The translations under genes were made by a program, and so were the position numbers. A stretch of DNA of 64,000 nucleotides from JAFDWR01 sp038216655 (lineage in GTDB: Bacteria > Armatimonadota > Fimbriimonadia > Fimbriimonadales > Fimbriimonadaceae). Positions 50,859 through 59,062 of this stretch are shown here, piece after piece. Under the pieces are notes generated by a model. The model was not told the origin of the DNA. It did not search any database and saw only the letters and a list, made by a program, of their open reading frames with translations. The DNA lies in the NCBI GenBank assembly GCA_038216655.1, contig JBBQPZ010000006.1, positions 62,001 through 126,000 on the forward strand, in the 5' to 3' direction. The stretch's first letter is position 1, and the number at the start of each line of letters is the position of its first letter.

Positions 50859-52019
50859 CTAAGCGCTCTGCTTGACCGCGATGTCCCAGAGGCGGACGAT
50901 CTTGTCCTGTCCACCGGCGGCGAGGCTCTTGCCGTCCGGCGAAAACGCGACGCACGCGATCGGCCGTGGCGAAACTTCCATGCGAACATTGCCGATTCCC
51001 TTCGCCGCGTTCCAGAGGCCAAGGGTTCCGTCCCGCGAGCCGGAAGCGAGCAGCCAACCGTTCGGGTGAAACGCCAACGTCTCGATCGGCTTGTCGTGGC
51101 CGTACATCATCTTCTCCAGCAGACCGCTCTCGAGCGAAAAAACTCGAATCGAGAGATCGACCGCGGCGACGGCGAGGAAGCGGTTATCCGGAGAGAACGC
51201 CAGCGCGGTGACCGTCGATCGAACCTGGCGGAACGTATGGATGATCGCGCCACTGTCGGCATGGAATAGTTTCACCGTCGCGTCGGCGGAGCCGCTTGCG
51301 AGGAACTTGCCGTCCGGCGAGTAAGCGACCGCGGTGACCGCGTTCTCGTGCTCTTCCTTTCGGTAGCGTTTCTGGCCGTTCCAGGTGTCACTGACCGCCA
51401 GCGCGCGATGCAGCGAACCCGTCGCGAGCGACTTGCCGTCCGCCGAGATCGCGAGGCAGGAAACCCATTCTTCGCCGGAGGCGCGCCAATTGTCGACGAC
51501 CGGGCCGTTGAGGTGCCAGAAGGAGACTTGCGTCTCCGCCGCGCCGGCGGCAACGAGGCGGCCTTCGGGGAAGGCGCGCAGCACGGAGATCACGCCCGCG
51601 TCAACCTTGGTTCGCTTCGCGACCGCTTCGCCTGACCACCAGATGATCTCGTTGTCGAACCCGCTCGAGATCAGCTCCCCGGTATCGGGAGTGAACGAAA
51701 CGGCGTAGACCGGAGTTCGGTGGGCGCGGAGGCGGTGACGGAGCTTGACGGTGACCGGCTTGGCGGGGCCTTTCTTGGCGACGGTTGGCGCGTCGAGCGT
51801 TCCGCCTGCGAGCATTGCGTCGTATTCGGCTCGGCGGTCTGGCTCGGAGAGGGTCTTGAAGGCCTCGTTGATACGGGCCATCGTTTCGTGAGCGTTAGGC
51901 TCCGAACTCAGATCGGGGTGATGACGACGCGCCTTTTGACGGTACGCCTTCCGGATCGCTTCCGGAGACGCACCCTTCTCGATGCCCAACAGCTCATAGA
52001 ACGAAACGAGAGTTTTCAA
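50859..52019 (-). CDS. J-domain / WD40-repeat fusion protein
   Basis: 386 residues. Residues about 5-70 are a J domain with the diagnostic HPD (RRHHPDLS, about 33-35) and FYELLGIEKGAS at the front, so it should stimulate an Hsp70 (DnaK) ATPase. After a short linker, residues about 95-385 form a seven-bladed WD40 propeller (repeated FSPD, SGSADATVKLF, ASGSRDGTLGLW, GGQDKIVRLWD). The usual DnaJ Gly/Phe and zinc-finger regions are absent. No signal peptide; cytosolic. The propeller probably selects client proteins (inference). Start is TTG 52019 within ...CTCTTTGAAA, with AGGA upstream. Confidence 0.93.
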   Translation of the reverse strand: MKTLVSFYELLGIEKGASPEAIRKAYRQKARRHHPDLSSEPNAHETMARINEAFKTLSEPDRRAEYDAMLAGGTLDAPTVAKKGPAKPVTVKLRHRLRAHRTPVYAVSFTPDTGELISSGFDNEIIWWSGEAVAKRTKVDAGVISVLRAFPEGRLVAAGAAETQVSFWHLNGPVVDNWRASGEEWVSCLAISADGKSLATGSLHRALAVSDTWNGQKRYRKEEHENAVTAVAYSPDGKFLASGSADATVKLFHADSGAIIHTFRQVRSTVTALAFSPDNRFLAVAAVDLSIRVFSLESGLLEKMMYGHDKPIETLAFHPNGWLLASGSRDGTLGLWNAAKGIGNVRMEVSPRPIACVAFSPDGKSLAAGGQDKIVRLWDIAVKQSA

Positions 52020-52107
52020 AGAGGGTCCTACGCGAAAACGCCCGCCAATGCGGGCGACCTATTAATAGACGATGCATCCGACGGATACATTTCGCGCGGA
52101 CTCTATT

Positions 52108-52857
52108 CTACTGCGCTGGGGTGCCCCGTTGAAACATCTCGTCTTTAACTGTTGCCACCTGCATGGACTTCGTGTGCGAATCTAGGAAAACGAACAGGGC
52201 GCGCCCGTCGCTCGTAATCTGCTTCGAACCCTCGAATACATGGCGACCGCCGAGATGGCGGAAATCGACGTCCGGATTGCCTTCCCAGAACTTGGGGGCG
52301 CTGATGAAACCGTAATCGTAGACCTTGCCGTTGCCGCGGGGCATCCACTTTGCGTAGTAGAACGCGCTCGTGCCGAACCCGATGGTCTTGGAGGATGACT
52401 CGATCTGGCTCATGGCGGCCGGATTGGTGCTGAGCGGGAACCAGCGGTAGTCGCCGGTCACGTCCATGTCGCCTCCGACATAGCCCCAGTTGTAGCCAAA
52501 ACCGGAACCATCGCCAAAGTAGCTTTCGCCTTTATAGATCGGATCCTTGAAAGCATGACCCTTGGTGTAGCTAGCGAGAAGCCCCTGCTTGGGATCGCAC
52601 GAGCCATCCGGGAGGTGGCGACCGTACCAGCCCTGCCACGCCCCGTCCCAGTAGAGGGCGGGCATGTAGACCTCGTCGTGGTCGGCGACATAAAGCGAAG
52701 TCGCGGTGCCAAGCTGGCTGAGGTTGCTCGACGCAACGTAGGAGTATGCCGCGCCCTTGGCGAGCTTAATTATCGGCATGAACATCGCCGCGAGAATACT
52801 GATGATCGCGATGACCATCAAGAGCTCGACAAGAGTAAAGCCACGACCCCGGCGCAT
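52108..52857 (-). CDS. Type IV prepilin-like protein
   Basis: 249 residues from ATG 52857: basic leader MRRGRG, then the prepilin peptidase site and hydrophobic helix GFTLVELLMVIAIISILAA. The body is of the H-X9-DG/DUF1559 type with NLSQLGTATSLYVADHDE and a C-terminal GRALFVFLDSHTKSM in place of the canonical DG box. Probably a pseudopilin exported through a type II/IV-like system; no machinery genes are in this window. A perfect TATAAT precedes the start by 6 nt. Confidence 0.92.
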   Translation of the reverse strand: MRRGRGFTLVELLMVIAIISILAAMFMPIIKLAKGAAYSYVASSNLSQLGTATSLYVADHDEVYMPALYWDGAWQGWYGRHLPDGSCDPKQGLLASYTKGHAFKDPIYKGESYFGDGSGFGYNWGYVGGDMDVTGDYRWFPLSTNPAAMSQIESSSKTIGFGTSAFYYAKWMPRGNGKVYDYGFISAPKFWEGNPDVDFRHLGGRHVFEGSKQITSDGRALFVFLDSHTKSMQVATVKDEMFQRGTPAQ

Positions 52858-52863
52858 GTGCTC

Positions 52864-52869
52864 ATTATA
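52864..52869 (-). promoter_or_regulatory. Start-proximal consensus -10 box (TATAAT)
   Basis: On the minus strand TATAAT, 6-nt spacer GAGCAC, then ATG 52857. The clearest example in the window. Confidence 0.75.
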
Positions 52870-53050
52870 GGTACGAAATTGCCTCATCCCTAGCAATTAT
52901 TTCTAGATATATTGGCCGATTTTGGAATTGGAGTCTGAGGTGGAGTCTGAGTCTGTGTTGGCGAGCTTGTCGTCCCGAAGGATGTTTATGCCGAGGGATC
53001 TGACCGTAATCGCCGCGTGTTAGGACAAGCGGTCGGCGCTTCCTGTCAGG

Positions 53051-53085
53051 TTCCTCGATGTCGCTAGGGCTCGCTCGGAATGACA
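53051..53085 (-). repeat. REP-like repeat, inverted diverged copy
   Basis: Read on the minus strand this is GTCATTCCGAGCGAGCCCTA...GAGGAA, matching the REP-like element at 4824-4876. It lies downstream of the prepilin start region, before phosphomannomutase. The rest of 52870-53101 contains short direct repeats of TGGAGTCTGAG (about 52929-52951) and nothing else recognisable. Confidence 0.5.
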
Positions 53086-53101
53086 ATCACTCCAACTCCT
53101 A

Positions 53102-54457
53102 CTAGCCTGGCTCGCCTCCCATCACTGACAGGATCTCCTTTGTCTTCTCGTGCATCAATAGTGCATCGCCGCGGCTCTCGACGTTGAGCCGGATCACGGG
53201 TTCGGTGTTGGAGCCTCGCAGGTTGAACCGCCAGTTACCACAGTCCACGCTGAGCCCGTCGAGATGGTCGACGCTGCCCTGCGAGGAGTAGATCTTCTCG
53301 ACTTGCTCCAGGGTCGCCTTCACGTCGGCGACCTTTGAGTTCACCTCGCCGGAGCACGGGTAGTTCTTGATCATCTCGCCGACGAGATCTCCCAACGTTC
53401 GGCCAGTTTGCGAGACGAGCCGCGCCACGAGCAGGAACGGGATCATGCCGCTGTCGCAGTACCAGTGATCCTTGAAGTAGTGGTGCGCGCTCATCTCGCC
53501 GCCGTATGTGGCGTCCTCAGCGCGCATCTTCTCCTTGATGAAGGCGTGGCCGCTCTTGCAGATCACGGCTCGTCCGCCGAGCTTGTTCACGATGTCGAGC
53601 GTGTTCCAAGTCAGACGTGGGTCATAGACGATCGTGTGGCCCGGCTCGCGCTTTAGGATTGCCTGAGCGAGGAGGCCGACGATGTAGTAGCCCTCGATGA
53701 AGTTCCCCTTCTCGTCAAAGAAGAAGCAGCGATCGTAGTCGCCGTCCCAGGCCACGCCGAAGGCGTGACTGCCCTCATGGAGAACTTTCTCGGTCATCGC
53801 GCGAGACTCTTCGAGAATCGGGTTCGGCACGCCGTTCGGGAACGTCCCATCCGGCTCCCAGCGAAGCTTGTCGACCAGCAGCGGCAGATGCGGCAGCAGT
53901 TTGTCCAGCGCAACGCCGGAGGCGCCGTTGCCCGGATCGAGCAAGACCTTGAGCGGCTTCAATTCTTCCGGCTTGACGATCCCGAGCAGGTGCGTCACGA
54001 AGTCGTCGTAGACATTCTGATCTCGGCGGGTCCCCTGGCCGATGCGCTCCCACTTCTGCTCGTAGGTGCGGCGCTCGATGTCGTTTAGGCCGGTGTCGCC
54101 GGAGATCGGGCGACTCTCGGACCGGACCATCTTCATCCCATTGTAATCGGCGGGGTTGTGGCTGGCGGTGATCATCACGCCGCCGTCGTAACCGTAGAAA
54201 GCGGTCGCGAAATAGACCATCTCGGTCCCGATCATGCCGAGATGAACGACGTCAACGCCCGAGTCGTTTAGGCCCTTGGCGAGTGCCTCGTACAGCTCGG
54301 GTCCGCTGAGTCGGATGTCGTAGCCTATGCAGACGGTTTTCGCGCCGGTCTGGTCGGCGTAGGCGCGGCCGATATGGTACGCGATATCCGGGTTCAGCTC
54401 CGCCGGGACTTTGCCGCGAACGTCGTACGCTTTGAAACAAGGAAAGAACTGACCCAT
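53102..54457 (-). CDS. manB: Phosphomannomutase/phosphoglucomutase
   Basis: 451 residues of the alpha-D-phosphohexomutase family, interconverting mannose (or glucose) 6- and 1-phosphates for GDP-mannose or glycan synthesis. Domain markers in order: FKAYDVRGKVP, the phosphoserine loop TASHNPADYNG (Ser about 98), metal-binding DGDYDRC (about 240), sugar-binding GGEMSAHHYF, and phosphate-binding RGSNTEPVIR. The CpsG/AlgC-type GEMSAHHYF supports mannose use. TAGAAA lies 7 nt before the start. Confidence 0.95.
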   Translation of the reverse strand: MGQFFPCFKAYDVRGKVPAELNPDIAYHIGRAYADQTGAKTVCIGYDIRLSGPELYEALAKGLNDSGVDVVHLGMIGTEMVYFATAFYGYDGGVMITASHNPADYNGMKMVRSESRPISGDTGLNDIERRTYEQKWERIGQGTRRDQNVYDDFVTHLLGIVKPEELKPLKVLLDPGNGASGVALDKLLPHLPLLVDKLRWEPDGTFPNGVPNPILEESRAMTEKVLHEGSHAFGVAWDGDYDRCFFFDEKGNFIEGYYIVGLLAQAILKREPGHTIVYDPRLTWNTLDIVNKLGGRAVICKSGHAFIKEKMRAEDATYGGEMSAHHYFKDHWYCDSGMIPFLLVARLVSQTGRTLGDLVGEMIKNYPCSGEVNSKVADVKATLEQVEKIYSSQGSVDHLDGLSVDCGNWRFNLRGSNTEPVIRLNVESRGDALLMHEKTKEILSVMGGEPG

Positions 54458-54502
54458 CGAACCGTTTCTACCCGACTCCGTCCGAGGCGTGTAGGTTCCT
54501 AG

Positions 54503-54964
54503 CTACCGAACCGGATAGTAGACGTCGGTTCGCCACTTCGATGGGTCCGGTTCGGCACCGGGATCGTTCATGTACATCTCGAAGCAGGGGCCGCCGAACT
54601 GCTTCCCTTCCGCCTTGATCCAGTTCATCAGCGCCTCATGGGTTTCGCCGAGCTGGGCGTAGTCGCCCAGATGGACCTTCATCGCGGCTGCGCCAGCGGG
54701 CATATCGACCCACTCGCACTCCTCGATCAGGTTCAAATCGCCATCCACCTCGCAGCCGACGGCAAGGTCGCAGTCTAGCTCGCGCCACGCGGTGTAGATC
54801 GCAATCGGAGCCGAGGTCATCTCGCCGCCACTCGCGCGGAGGCAGCGCCCGACCGCGTGGATCGCCTGGCCGAAAGCCGGGCCGATGCCGTCGTGGGGGC
54901 AGGTGGTGCGCTTGGCGAGAATCCGCCGCGCGGGAACGTTGACGATCTGGATTGTTTGGTCCAT
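54503..54964 (-). CDS. GyrI-like small-molecule-binding domain protein
   Basis: 153 residues of the GyrI/AraC effector-binding (SHS2-type) fold: IVNVPARRILAKR at the front, IAIYTAWRELDCDLAVGCEV, and the conserved C-terminal DVYYPV. Free-standing GyrI-like proteins bind small hydrophobic ligands or hydrolyse them. No DNA-binding domain attached. A GAGAGGAG Shine-Dalgarno precedes ATG 54964, so this gene is leadered. Confidence 0.85.
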   Translation of the reverse strand: MDQTIQIVNVPARRILAKRTTCPHDGIGPAFGQAIHAVGRCLRASGGEMTSAPIAIYTAWRELDCDLAVGCEVDGDLNLIEECEWVDMPAGAAAMKVHLGDYAQLGETHEALMNWIKAEGKQFGGPCFEMYMNDPGAEPDPSKWRTDVYYPVR

Positions 54965-55240
54965 GGTCTCCTCTCGCGGTCTATTTTCCTGATTCCTGAC
55001 TTCAAAATTGCCGTTATGGATTCAATTTCCGGACTTCCCGATCCCTGATGCATATCGGGGCGTGGCTTAGGTACTGGCCAAGCGCAAATGGGTGAGCTGG
55101 ACGATTCGCGGCCAACCTATTTGTTTCTTGATCTTCGAAAAAGTCAACCGGATTGGGCGACCGCCCTCCGGTAAGTGCCGGATTCCGCGACCCATAGTCG
55201 ATCCTCCAGGTCCAATTGCGGAGGCGTAACATGAAGCATC

Positions 55241-55543
55241 ATGCTTTCCATCCTCGTTTCACTTTCGCTCGCGCTCCGGATGGCTAACACCCAGATGATC
55301 GTGGAGAGTCTTAAGGTCGGCGTTCTCCGGCAAGGGGGAACATCTTGGGTTGGCCAAGAAGACTGGACTAGTGCTCAGACGACTTTCGAGAGTGTGGACG
55401 GTTTTAGCGAGACGCTAGATCGCTATGCTCGCCATGTCCCGTTTCTGCGCGCTAACTCAAGCGAGTTCGGAGAAGCACTGCATGGTCTTCATCTACGCGT
55501 CTTCGGTTGGTGCCAAGCCCCTTCATCGCACAAATCTGCGTAG
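55241..55543 (+). CDS. Small secreted hypothetical protein (weak)
   Basis: 100 residues beginning with a signal-like stretch (MLSILVSLSLALRMANT). The rest (GVLRQGGTSWVGQEDWTSAQ, DRYARHVPFLRANSSEFGEA) resembles a real protein but no family is recognised. A GGAGG lies about 20 nt upstream, before a competing out-of-frame ATG at 55230. It may be a remnant of a longer gene, because it stops just before a convergent gene. Low confidence. Confidence 0.4.
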   Translation: MLSILVSLSLALRMANTQMIVESLKVGVLRQGGTSWVGQEDWTSAQTTFESVDGFSETLDRYARHVPFLRANSSEFGEALHGLHLRVFGWCQAPSSHKSA

Positions 55544-55573
55544 GCCCATCTTTGCGCCCCCGCCAAAGAAAGT

Positions 55574-56050
55574 CTAGCCATTTGGCGCGGATTTGCCGTC
55601 GATGAGGATCTTCCCACTCTTCACCGTCGTGAACTTCAGGAGCCAGGTCTTTCCGCTCCTTACCCACACTTCTTCCGCAGAGAATTCTGACTGAAACTTG
55701 TGGTGCTTTCCGTCCCCGTCTTTCAAGGTTGCTTTGAAGTGGGAGTCAACGGCATCGGAAATTCGATCAGGTGTGGCGGTGAACCGCTTGAAAGTTCGAG
55801 GCCACGTGACGCCGTTGAACATCTCCATCTGATCTTTAATCGTCGCAACGAGCTCGGCTCGGCCATAGGCTTTCCCGTCAATCAAAGCCTTGCAATCCGG
55901 GGCCAAGATGCGGCTGTAAGCGGCGAGGTCCTTATGGTTAACCGCCTCCGTGATCTGGGCATAGATCGCCCCGATATCCTTCTGGGGGCTCGCGGCGGAT
56001 GCCAGCGTCACGATTGAGATCACTGTGAGGAAAGGTAAGAATCTGCGCAT
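55574..56050 (-). CDS. Secreted SnoaL/NTF2-like protein (DUF4440 type)
   Basis: 158 residues from ATG 56050, with signal peptide MRRFLPFLTVISIVTLASA. The mature part is an NTF2-like cone fold: a long first helix (YAQITEAVNHKDLAAYSRIL), APDCKALIDGKAYGRAELV, then four strands (HFKATLKDGDG, FSAEEVWVRSGKTWLLKFTT). Such domains bind small ligands or act as enzymes or adaptors; no catalytic set is obvious. ATG 56122 would add a non-signal extension. Confidence 0.8.
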   Translation of the reverse strand: MRRFLPFLTVISIVTLASAASPQKDIGAIYAQITEAVNHKDLAAYSRILAPDCKALIDGKAYGRAELVATIKDQMEMFNGVTWPRTFKRFTATPDRISDAVDSHFKATLKDGDGKHHKFQSEFSAEEVWVRSGKTWLLKFTTVKSGKILIDGKSAPNG

Positions 56051-56187
56051 GTTGCCTCGGAGCCTAGGGCACCACGACAATACTCTCATTTGGGACCTAG
56101 CCTTGGTTGACTTTAGAATCAAGATGGAGCCGATAGTTCACCGGCCCTCTTTTACGGCGCAAAATCGCTGAGAAAACGAAGGGGCGG

Positions 56188-56226
56188 AAAAGTGAGAGTG
56201 AGAAAGTTGAGTCTGAACGAGTGAGT
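56188..56226 (+). repeat. Dispersed AGTGAG-rich repeat
   Basis: Matches 29919-29964 on the opposite strand (AAAAGTGAG.GTGAGAAAGT, GTCTGAACGAGTGAGT). Found in the gap before the endonuclease IV promoter. Confidence 0.55.
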
Positions 56227-56265
56227 CTTGAACCCAAATGGCCCGCAGGAAAGGAGAGCCAGAGG

Positions 56266-56271
56266 TAACCT
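56266..56271 (+). promoter_or_regulatory. Start-proximal -10 box (TAACCT) for nfo
   Basis: GGTAACCT, 6-nt spacer, ATG 56278; the same box and spacing as polA. Confidence 0.65.
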
Positions 56272-56277
56272 CCTCAA

Positions 56278-57129
56278 ATGGGATCTCAGCTTCTCGGAGC
56301 GCATCGCCCGGCTGTCGGTGGCCTGCAGAATGCCGTCTACAGCGCCAAGGAAATCGGGTGCACGTCGGTGCAGGTCTTCACCTCTAGTCCGCAGATGTGG
56401 AAGTCCTCACCGGTCACCGCCGAGAAGGTTGCGCTATTTAAGAAATCGGTCGCCGAGACTGGGATCGACCCGCTTGCGGTGGTCTGCCACGACAGTTATC
56501 TGATCAACCTCTGCGCCCCCGAGCCGGAGATGCGCGAGAAGTCGATCCAAGGGCTGAAGGACGAGATGATGCGGTGCGCGCTGTACGGCATCTCGTGGAC
56601 GGTCAGCCACATGGGATCGCACAAGGGTGAGGGCGAAGAAGTTGGGCTCAAGGTCGTGGCGGAAAGCGCGCTGCGCGTTCTGGATGAAACGCCCGATTCG
56701 GTGACGATCCTGATGGAGACGACCGCCGGGCAGGGTTCTGCTTTGAATTATCGTTTCGAGCATTTGGCGAGAATCCTTGAACTCACCGGCGCGCCGGATC
56801 GTCTCTGCGTTTGCCTGGACACGTGTCACATCTTTGCCGGCGGTTACGACATCCGAGACGATGCGTCGTACGCGAAGACCTTTGAGGAGTTTGGGCGCTT
56901 GATTGGGTTCGATCGGCTAAAAGCAATCCACTGCAACGACAGTAAGAACCCGCTTGGGAAGCGGGTGGACCGGCATGAAGCGATCGGGCAAGGGACGATC
57001 GGCGAACGTGCGTTTCAGTTGCTCGTGAACGATCCCCGATTCGAAAGAACCCCGATCCTGCTTGAAACGGCGATCGAGAACGAGGGACACGAACGTGACT
57101 TGGCTCGGCTAAAGTCGTATATTGCTTAG
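56278..57129 (+). CDS. nfo: Deoxyribonuclease IV (AP endonuclease)
   Basis: Cleaves 5' to abasic sites in base excision repair. 283 residues, a TIM barrel with three zinc ions. Motifs: LLGAHRPAVGG (first His), FTSSPQMW, CHDSYLINL, SHMGSHKGEG, MEETT-like LMETTAGQGS, CLDTCHIFAGGYD, and HCNDSKNPLGKRVDRHE. All three PROSITE-type AP-nuclease-2 boxes are present in normal order. Start at 56278 follows the TAACCT box by 6 nt. Confidence 0.96.
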   Translation: MGSQLLGAHRPAVGGLQNAVYSAKEIGCTSVQVFTSSPQMWKSSPVTAEKVALFKKSVAETGIDPLAVVCHDSYLINLCAPEPEMREKSIQGLKDEMMRCALYGISWTVSHMGSHKGEGEEVGLKVVAESALRVLDETPDSVTILMETTAGQGSALNYRFEHLARILELTGAPDRLCVCLDTCHIFAGGYDIRDDASYAKTFEEFGRLIGFDRLKAIHCNDSKNPLGKRVDRHEAIGQGTIGERAFQLLVNDPRFERTPILLETAIENEGHERDLARLKSYIA

Positions 57130-57167
57130 GTTTCCGCCAACGTGGCTAACAGGGATACTTGAGATAG

Positions 57168-57608
57168 ATGCGGATGCGTATATTGGGTTTAGCAGATAGA
57201 AAGGTCGTGCCAAATCGTCTCTTATTAGTAGGGCCCGATTGTGCGGTGCTTCGTGAGGCCGTACGATTGACGGGCGCAAACTTCCGCCACATCGCGGAAT
57301 ATAAGGCGGCGCTCGCCAATTTGAGTTCGGAAGATCTCCCCGCGGCCGTCTTGGTCCACACCGAAGGCTCGCTTGAGGGTCCGGTCGAATTCCTGCGAAA
57401 CGTCCGCTCGATGTCCCGCACGAAGGGGCTGCCGACCCTACTGCTCAACGACAGCGAGCGAAGCCTTGCTAAGCGATGGCATCAGTCCGGCGGGAACGCG
57501 GTGGTTCGGGTCGGGACTCTCTCACCGGAATCGGTCAAGCGAATGAGCATGTTGGTCACCTACTGGACCTCGATCAATCTTCGCTATCCCGATCCCCACC
57601 TCACCTAA
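57168..57608 (+). CDS. Pseudo-receiver (CheY-like fold without phosphoacceptor)
   Basis: 146 residues with the beta/alpha pattern of a receiver: RLLLVGPDCAVLREAV, PAAVLVHTEGS, GLPTLLLNDSERS, and NAVVRVGTLS. The phosphoacceptor Asp is missing (VLVHTEGS where VLLDLNLP is usual) and the conserved Lys is Arg, so it cannot be phosphorylated in the normal way. The C-terminal YW resembles the receiver at 18039, suggesting common origin. Start ATG 57168 or 57174. It may act as a constitutive protein-protein adaptor. It lies 18 nt upstream of cinA. Confidence 0.75.
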   Translation: MRMRILGLADRKVVPNRLLLVGPDCAVLREAVRLTGANFRHIAEYKAALANLSSEDLPAAVLVHTEGSLEGPVEFLRNVRSMSRTKGLPTLLLNDSERSLAKRWHQSGGNAVVRVGTLSPESVKRMSMLVTYWTSINLRYPDPHLT

Positions 57609-57626
57609 TCCAGTCAAACTCTGCAT

Positions 57627-58895
57627 ATGAACGCGGAGATCCTCTCGGTCGGAACCGAGTTGCTGCTCGGGCAGATTCTCGACACCCACGCAGTTACGAT
57701 GGCGAAGCTGCTCGCGTCCTGTGGGATCAGCTGCAACCGCCGCGCGACGGTGGGAGACAACCTCGATCGGATCGTCGAGACCTTGCAGGAGATGCTCGCT
57801 CGGGCGGATGTGGTGGTTACGATCGGCGGGCTTGGTCCGACTGTCGATGACCTTACACGGGATGCGATCGCGCTTGCCCTCGGGGATTCCTTGGTGGAGG
57901 AGCCGGAGGTTGAGCGACGTTTAAGGGCGTTCTACGCCTTGCGCAAGCTACCCTGGATCGAAACGGTGGCTCGACAGGCCCTGCGACCCGAGAGCGCGGT
58001 CCTGATCGACAACCCCAACGGAACGGCACCCGGCCTGCTCTGCCAGAAGAACGGGAAGGTGGTCATCGCGCTGCCCGGCCCAAGAGGCGAGTTCGACCCC
58101 ATGGCGGAGGGCCCCGTCCGCCAGTTCCTCTCCCGACTCGATGGCGAGAACGTGATCCACTCGCGGGTGCTACGCATCTGCGGGATGGGCGAGAGCGAGG
58201 TGGAGTCGAAGGTCGTTGACCTGATGGCGGGCGAGAATCCCTCGCTTGCGCCGTACGCGCATACCGGCGAGGTCCACCTACGCATCACCGCCCGAGCCTC
58301 GTCGGAGGCAGAGGCCGACGGTTTGATCGACCCGGTCGAAGCGCAGATCCGGTCGATCCTGGGCTCTCGCGTTTTCGGGGTGGATGGAACGACTTTGGAG
58401 CAGGCAACGATCGAGCTCGCGATTGCGCGGCACGTGACGTTGGCGGTCGCCGAGAGCATGACGGGAGGCGGGCTAGGGGAGCGACTAAGCTCCGTTCCCG
58501 GGTCATCTTCGGCGTTCCTCGGGGGCGTGATCTGTTACGGTCGCACGGTGAAAGTCAACCTGCTCGGTGTCGCCGAGGCGACGCTGGACAAGTTTGGTCC
58601 CGTGTCCTCGGAGGTGGCGATCGCATTGGCAAAGGGCGCCCGGACGCGGGTGGGGTCCGACTATGCCGTCGGGATCACCGGGAACGCGGGTCCGACGAGC
58701 GATGTGGACAACAAACCGGTTGGGCTGGTCTTCGTCGCGGTCGCGGGGCCGGCGGGGACGACGGTGGAGGAGGCGAAGTTCCGGGGGACGCGGGAGGATA
58801 TCCGGCGACGGGCGACGCAATTGGCGCTGCTTCGGCTGCGGGATGCGCTATTGGAGCTAGAAAAGCCTCCCCTTGAGGGGAGGTTGGAGGGGTGA
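57627..58895 (+). CDS. cinA: CinA-family protein (nicotinamide mononucleotide deamidase)
   Basis: 422 residues, two domains. The N-terminal MoCF-like domain (about 1-170) has AEILSVGTELLLGQILDTH and GGLGPTVDDLTRDA, with ADP-ribose pyrophosphatase activity in relatives. The C-terminal domain (about 260-405) is the PncC-type amidohydrolase (VAVAESMTGGGLGERLS, ESMTGG instead of the common ESCTGG, VSSEVAIALAKGAR, GNAGPTSD). Together they recycle pyridine nucleotides. The last residues EKPPLEGRLEG and the stop come from a dispersed hairpin repeat. CAAACT is 6 nt before the ATG. Confidence 0.95.
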   Translation: MNAEILSVGTELLLGQILDTHAVTMAKLLASCGISCNRRATVGDNLDRIVETLQEMLARADVVVTIGGLGPTVDDLTRDAIALALGDSLVEEPEVERRLRAFYALRKLPWIETVARQALRPESAVLIDNPNGTAPGLLCQKNGKVVIALPGPRGEFDPMAEGPVRQFLSRLDGENVIHSRVLRICGMGESEVESKVVDLMAGENPSLAPYAHTGEVHLRITARASSEAEADGLIDPVEAQIRSILGSRVFGVDGTTLEQATIELAIARHVTLAVAESMTGGGLGERLSSVPGSSSAFLGGVICYGRTVKVNLLGVAEATLDKFGPVSSEVAIALAKGARTRVGSDYAVGITGNAGPTSDVDNKPVGLVFVAVAGPAGTTVEEAKFRGTREDIRRRATQLALLRLRDALLELEKPPLEGRLEG

Positions 58896-58898
58896 ACG
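58865..58898 (+). repeat. GC-rich hairpin repeat containing the cinA stop codon
   Basis: The stem CCTCCCC/GGGGAGG (58866-58883, TTGA loop) is followed by TTGGAGGGGTGAACGC. The TGA is the cinA stop. The sequence matches 43884-43917 and is related to 6572-6606. Confidence 0.65.
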
Positions 58899-59050
58899 CG
58901 TGGCACGGGTTTGAACCTAACTCTCAGAAGCAGTCGTTGGGATCAGAGCCCCAGATTTGCCATGAAACAGCCTCTCAAGGGAGGGCTCGAACCAAGCCCC
59001 AATTCCTGCGACGGTCCCATTCCCCTTACCGCCTTACCGACCTTGTCAGC

Positions 59051-59056
59051 TAAGAT
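59051..59056 (+). promoter_or_regulatory. Start-proximal -10 box (TAAGAT)
   Basis: TAAGAT, 6-nt spacer, ATG 59063 of the PhyH gene. Confidence 0.6.
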
Positions 59057-59062
59057 ATCCTT

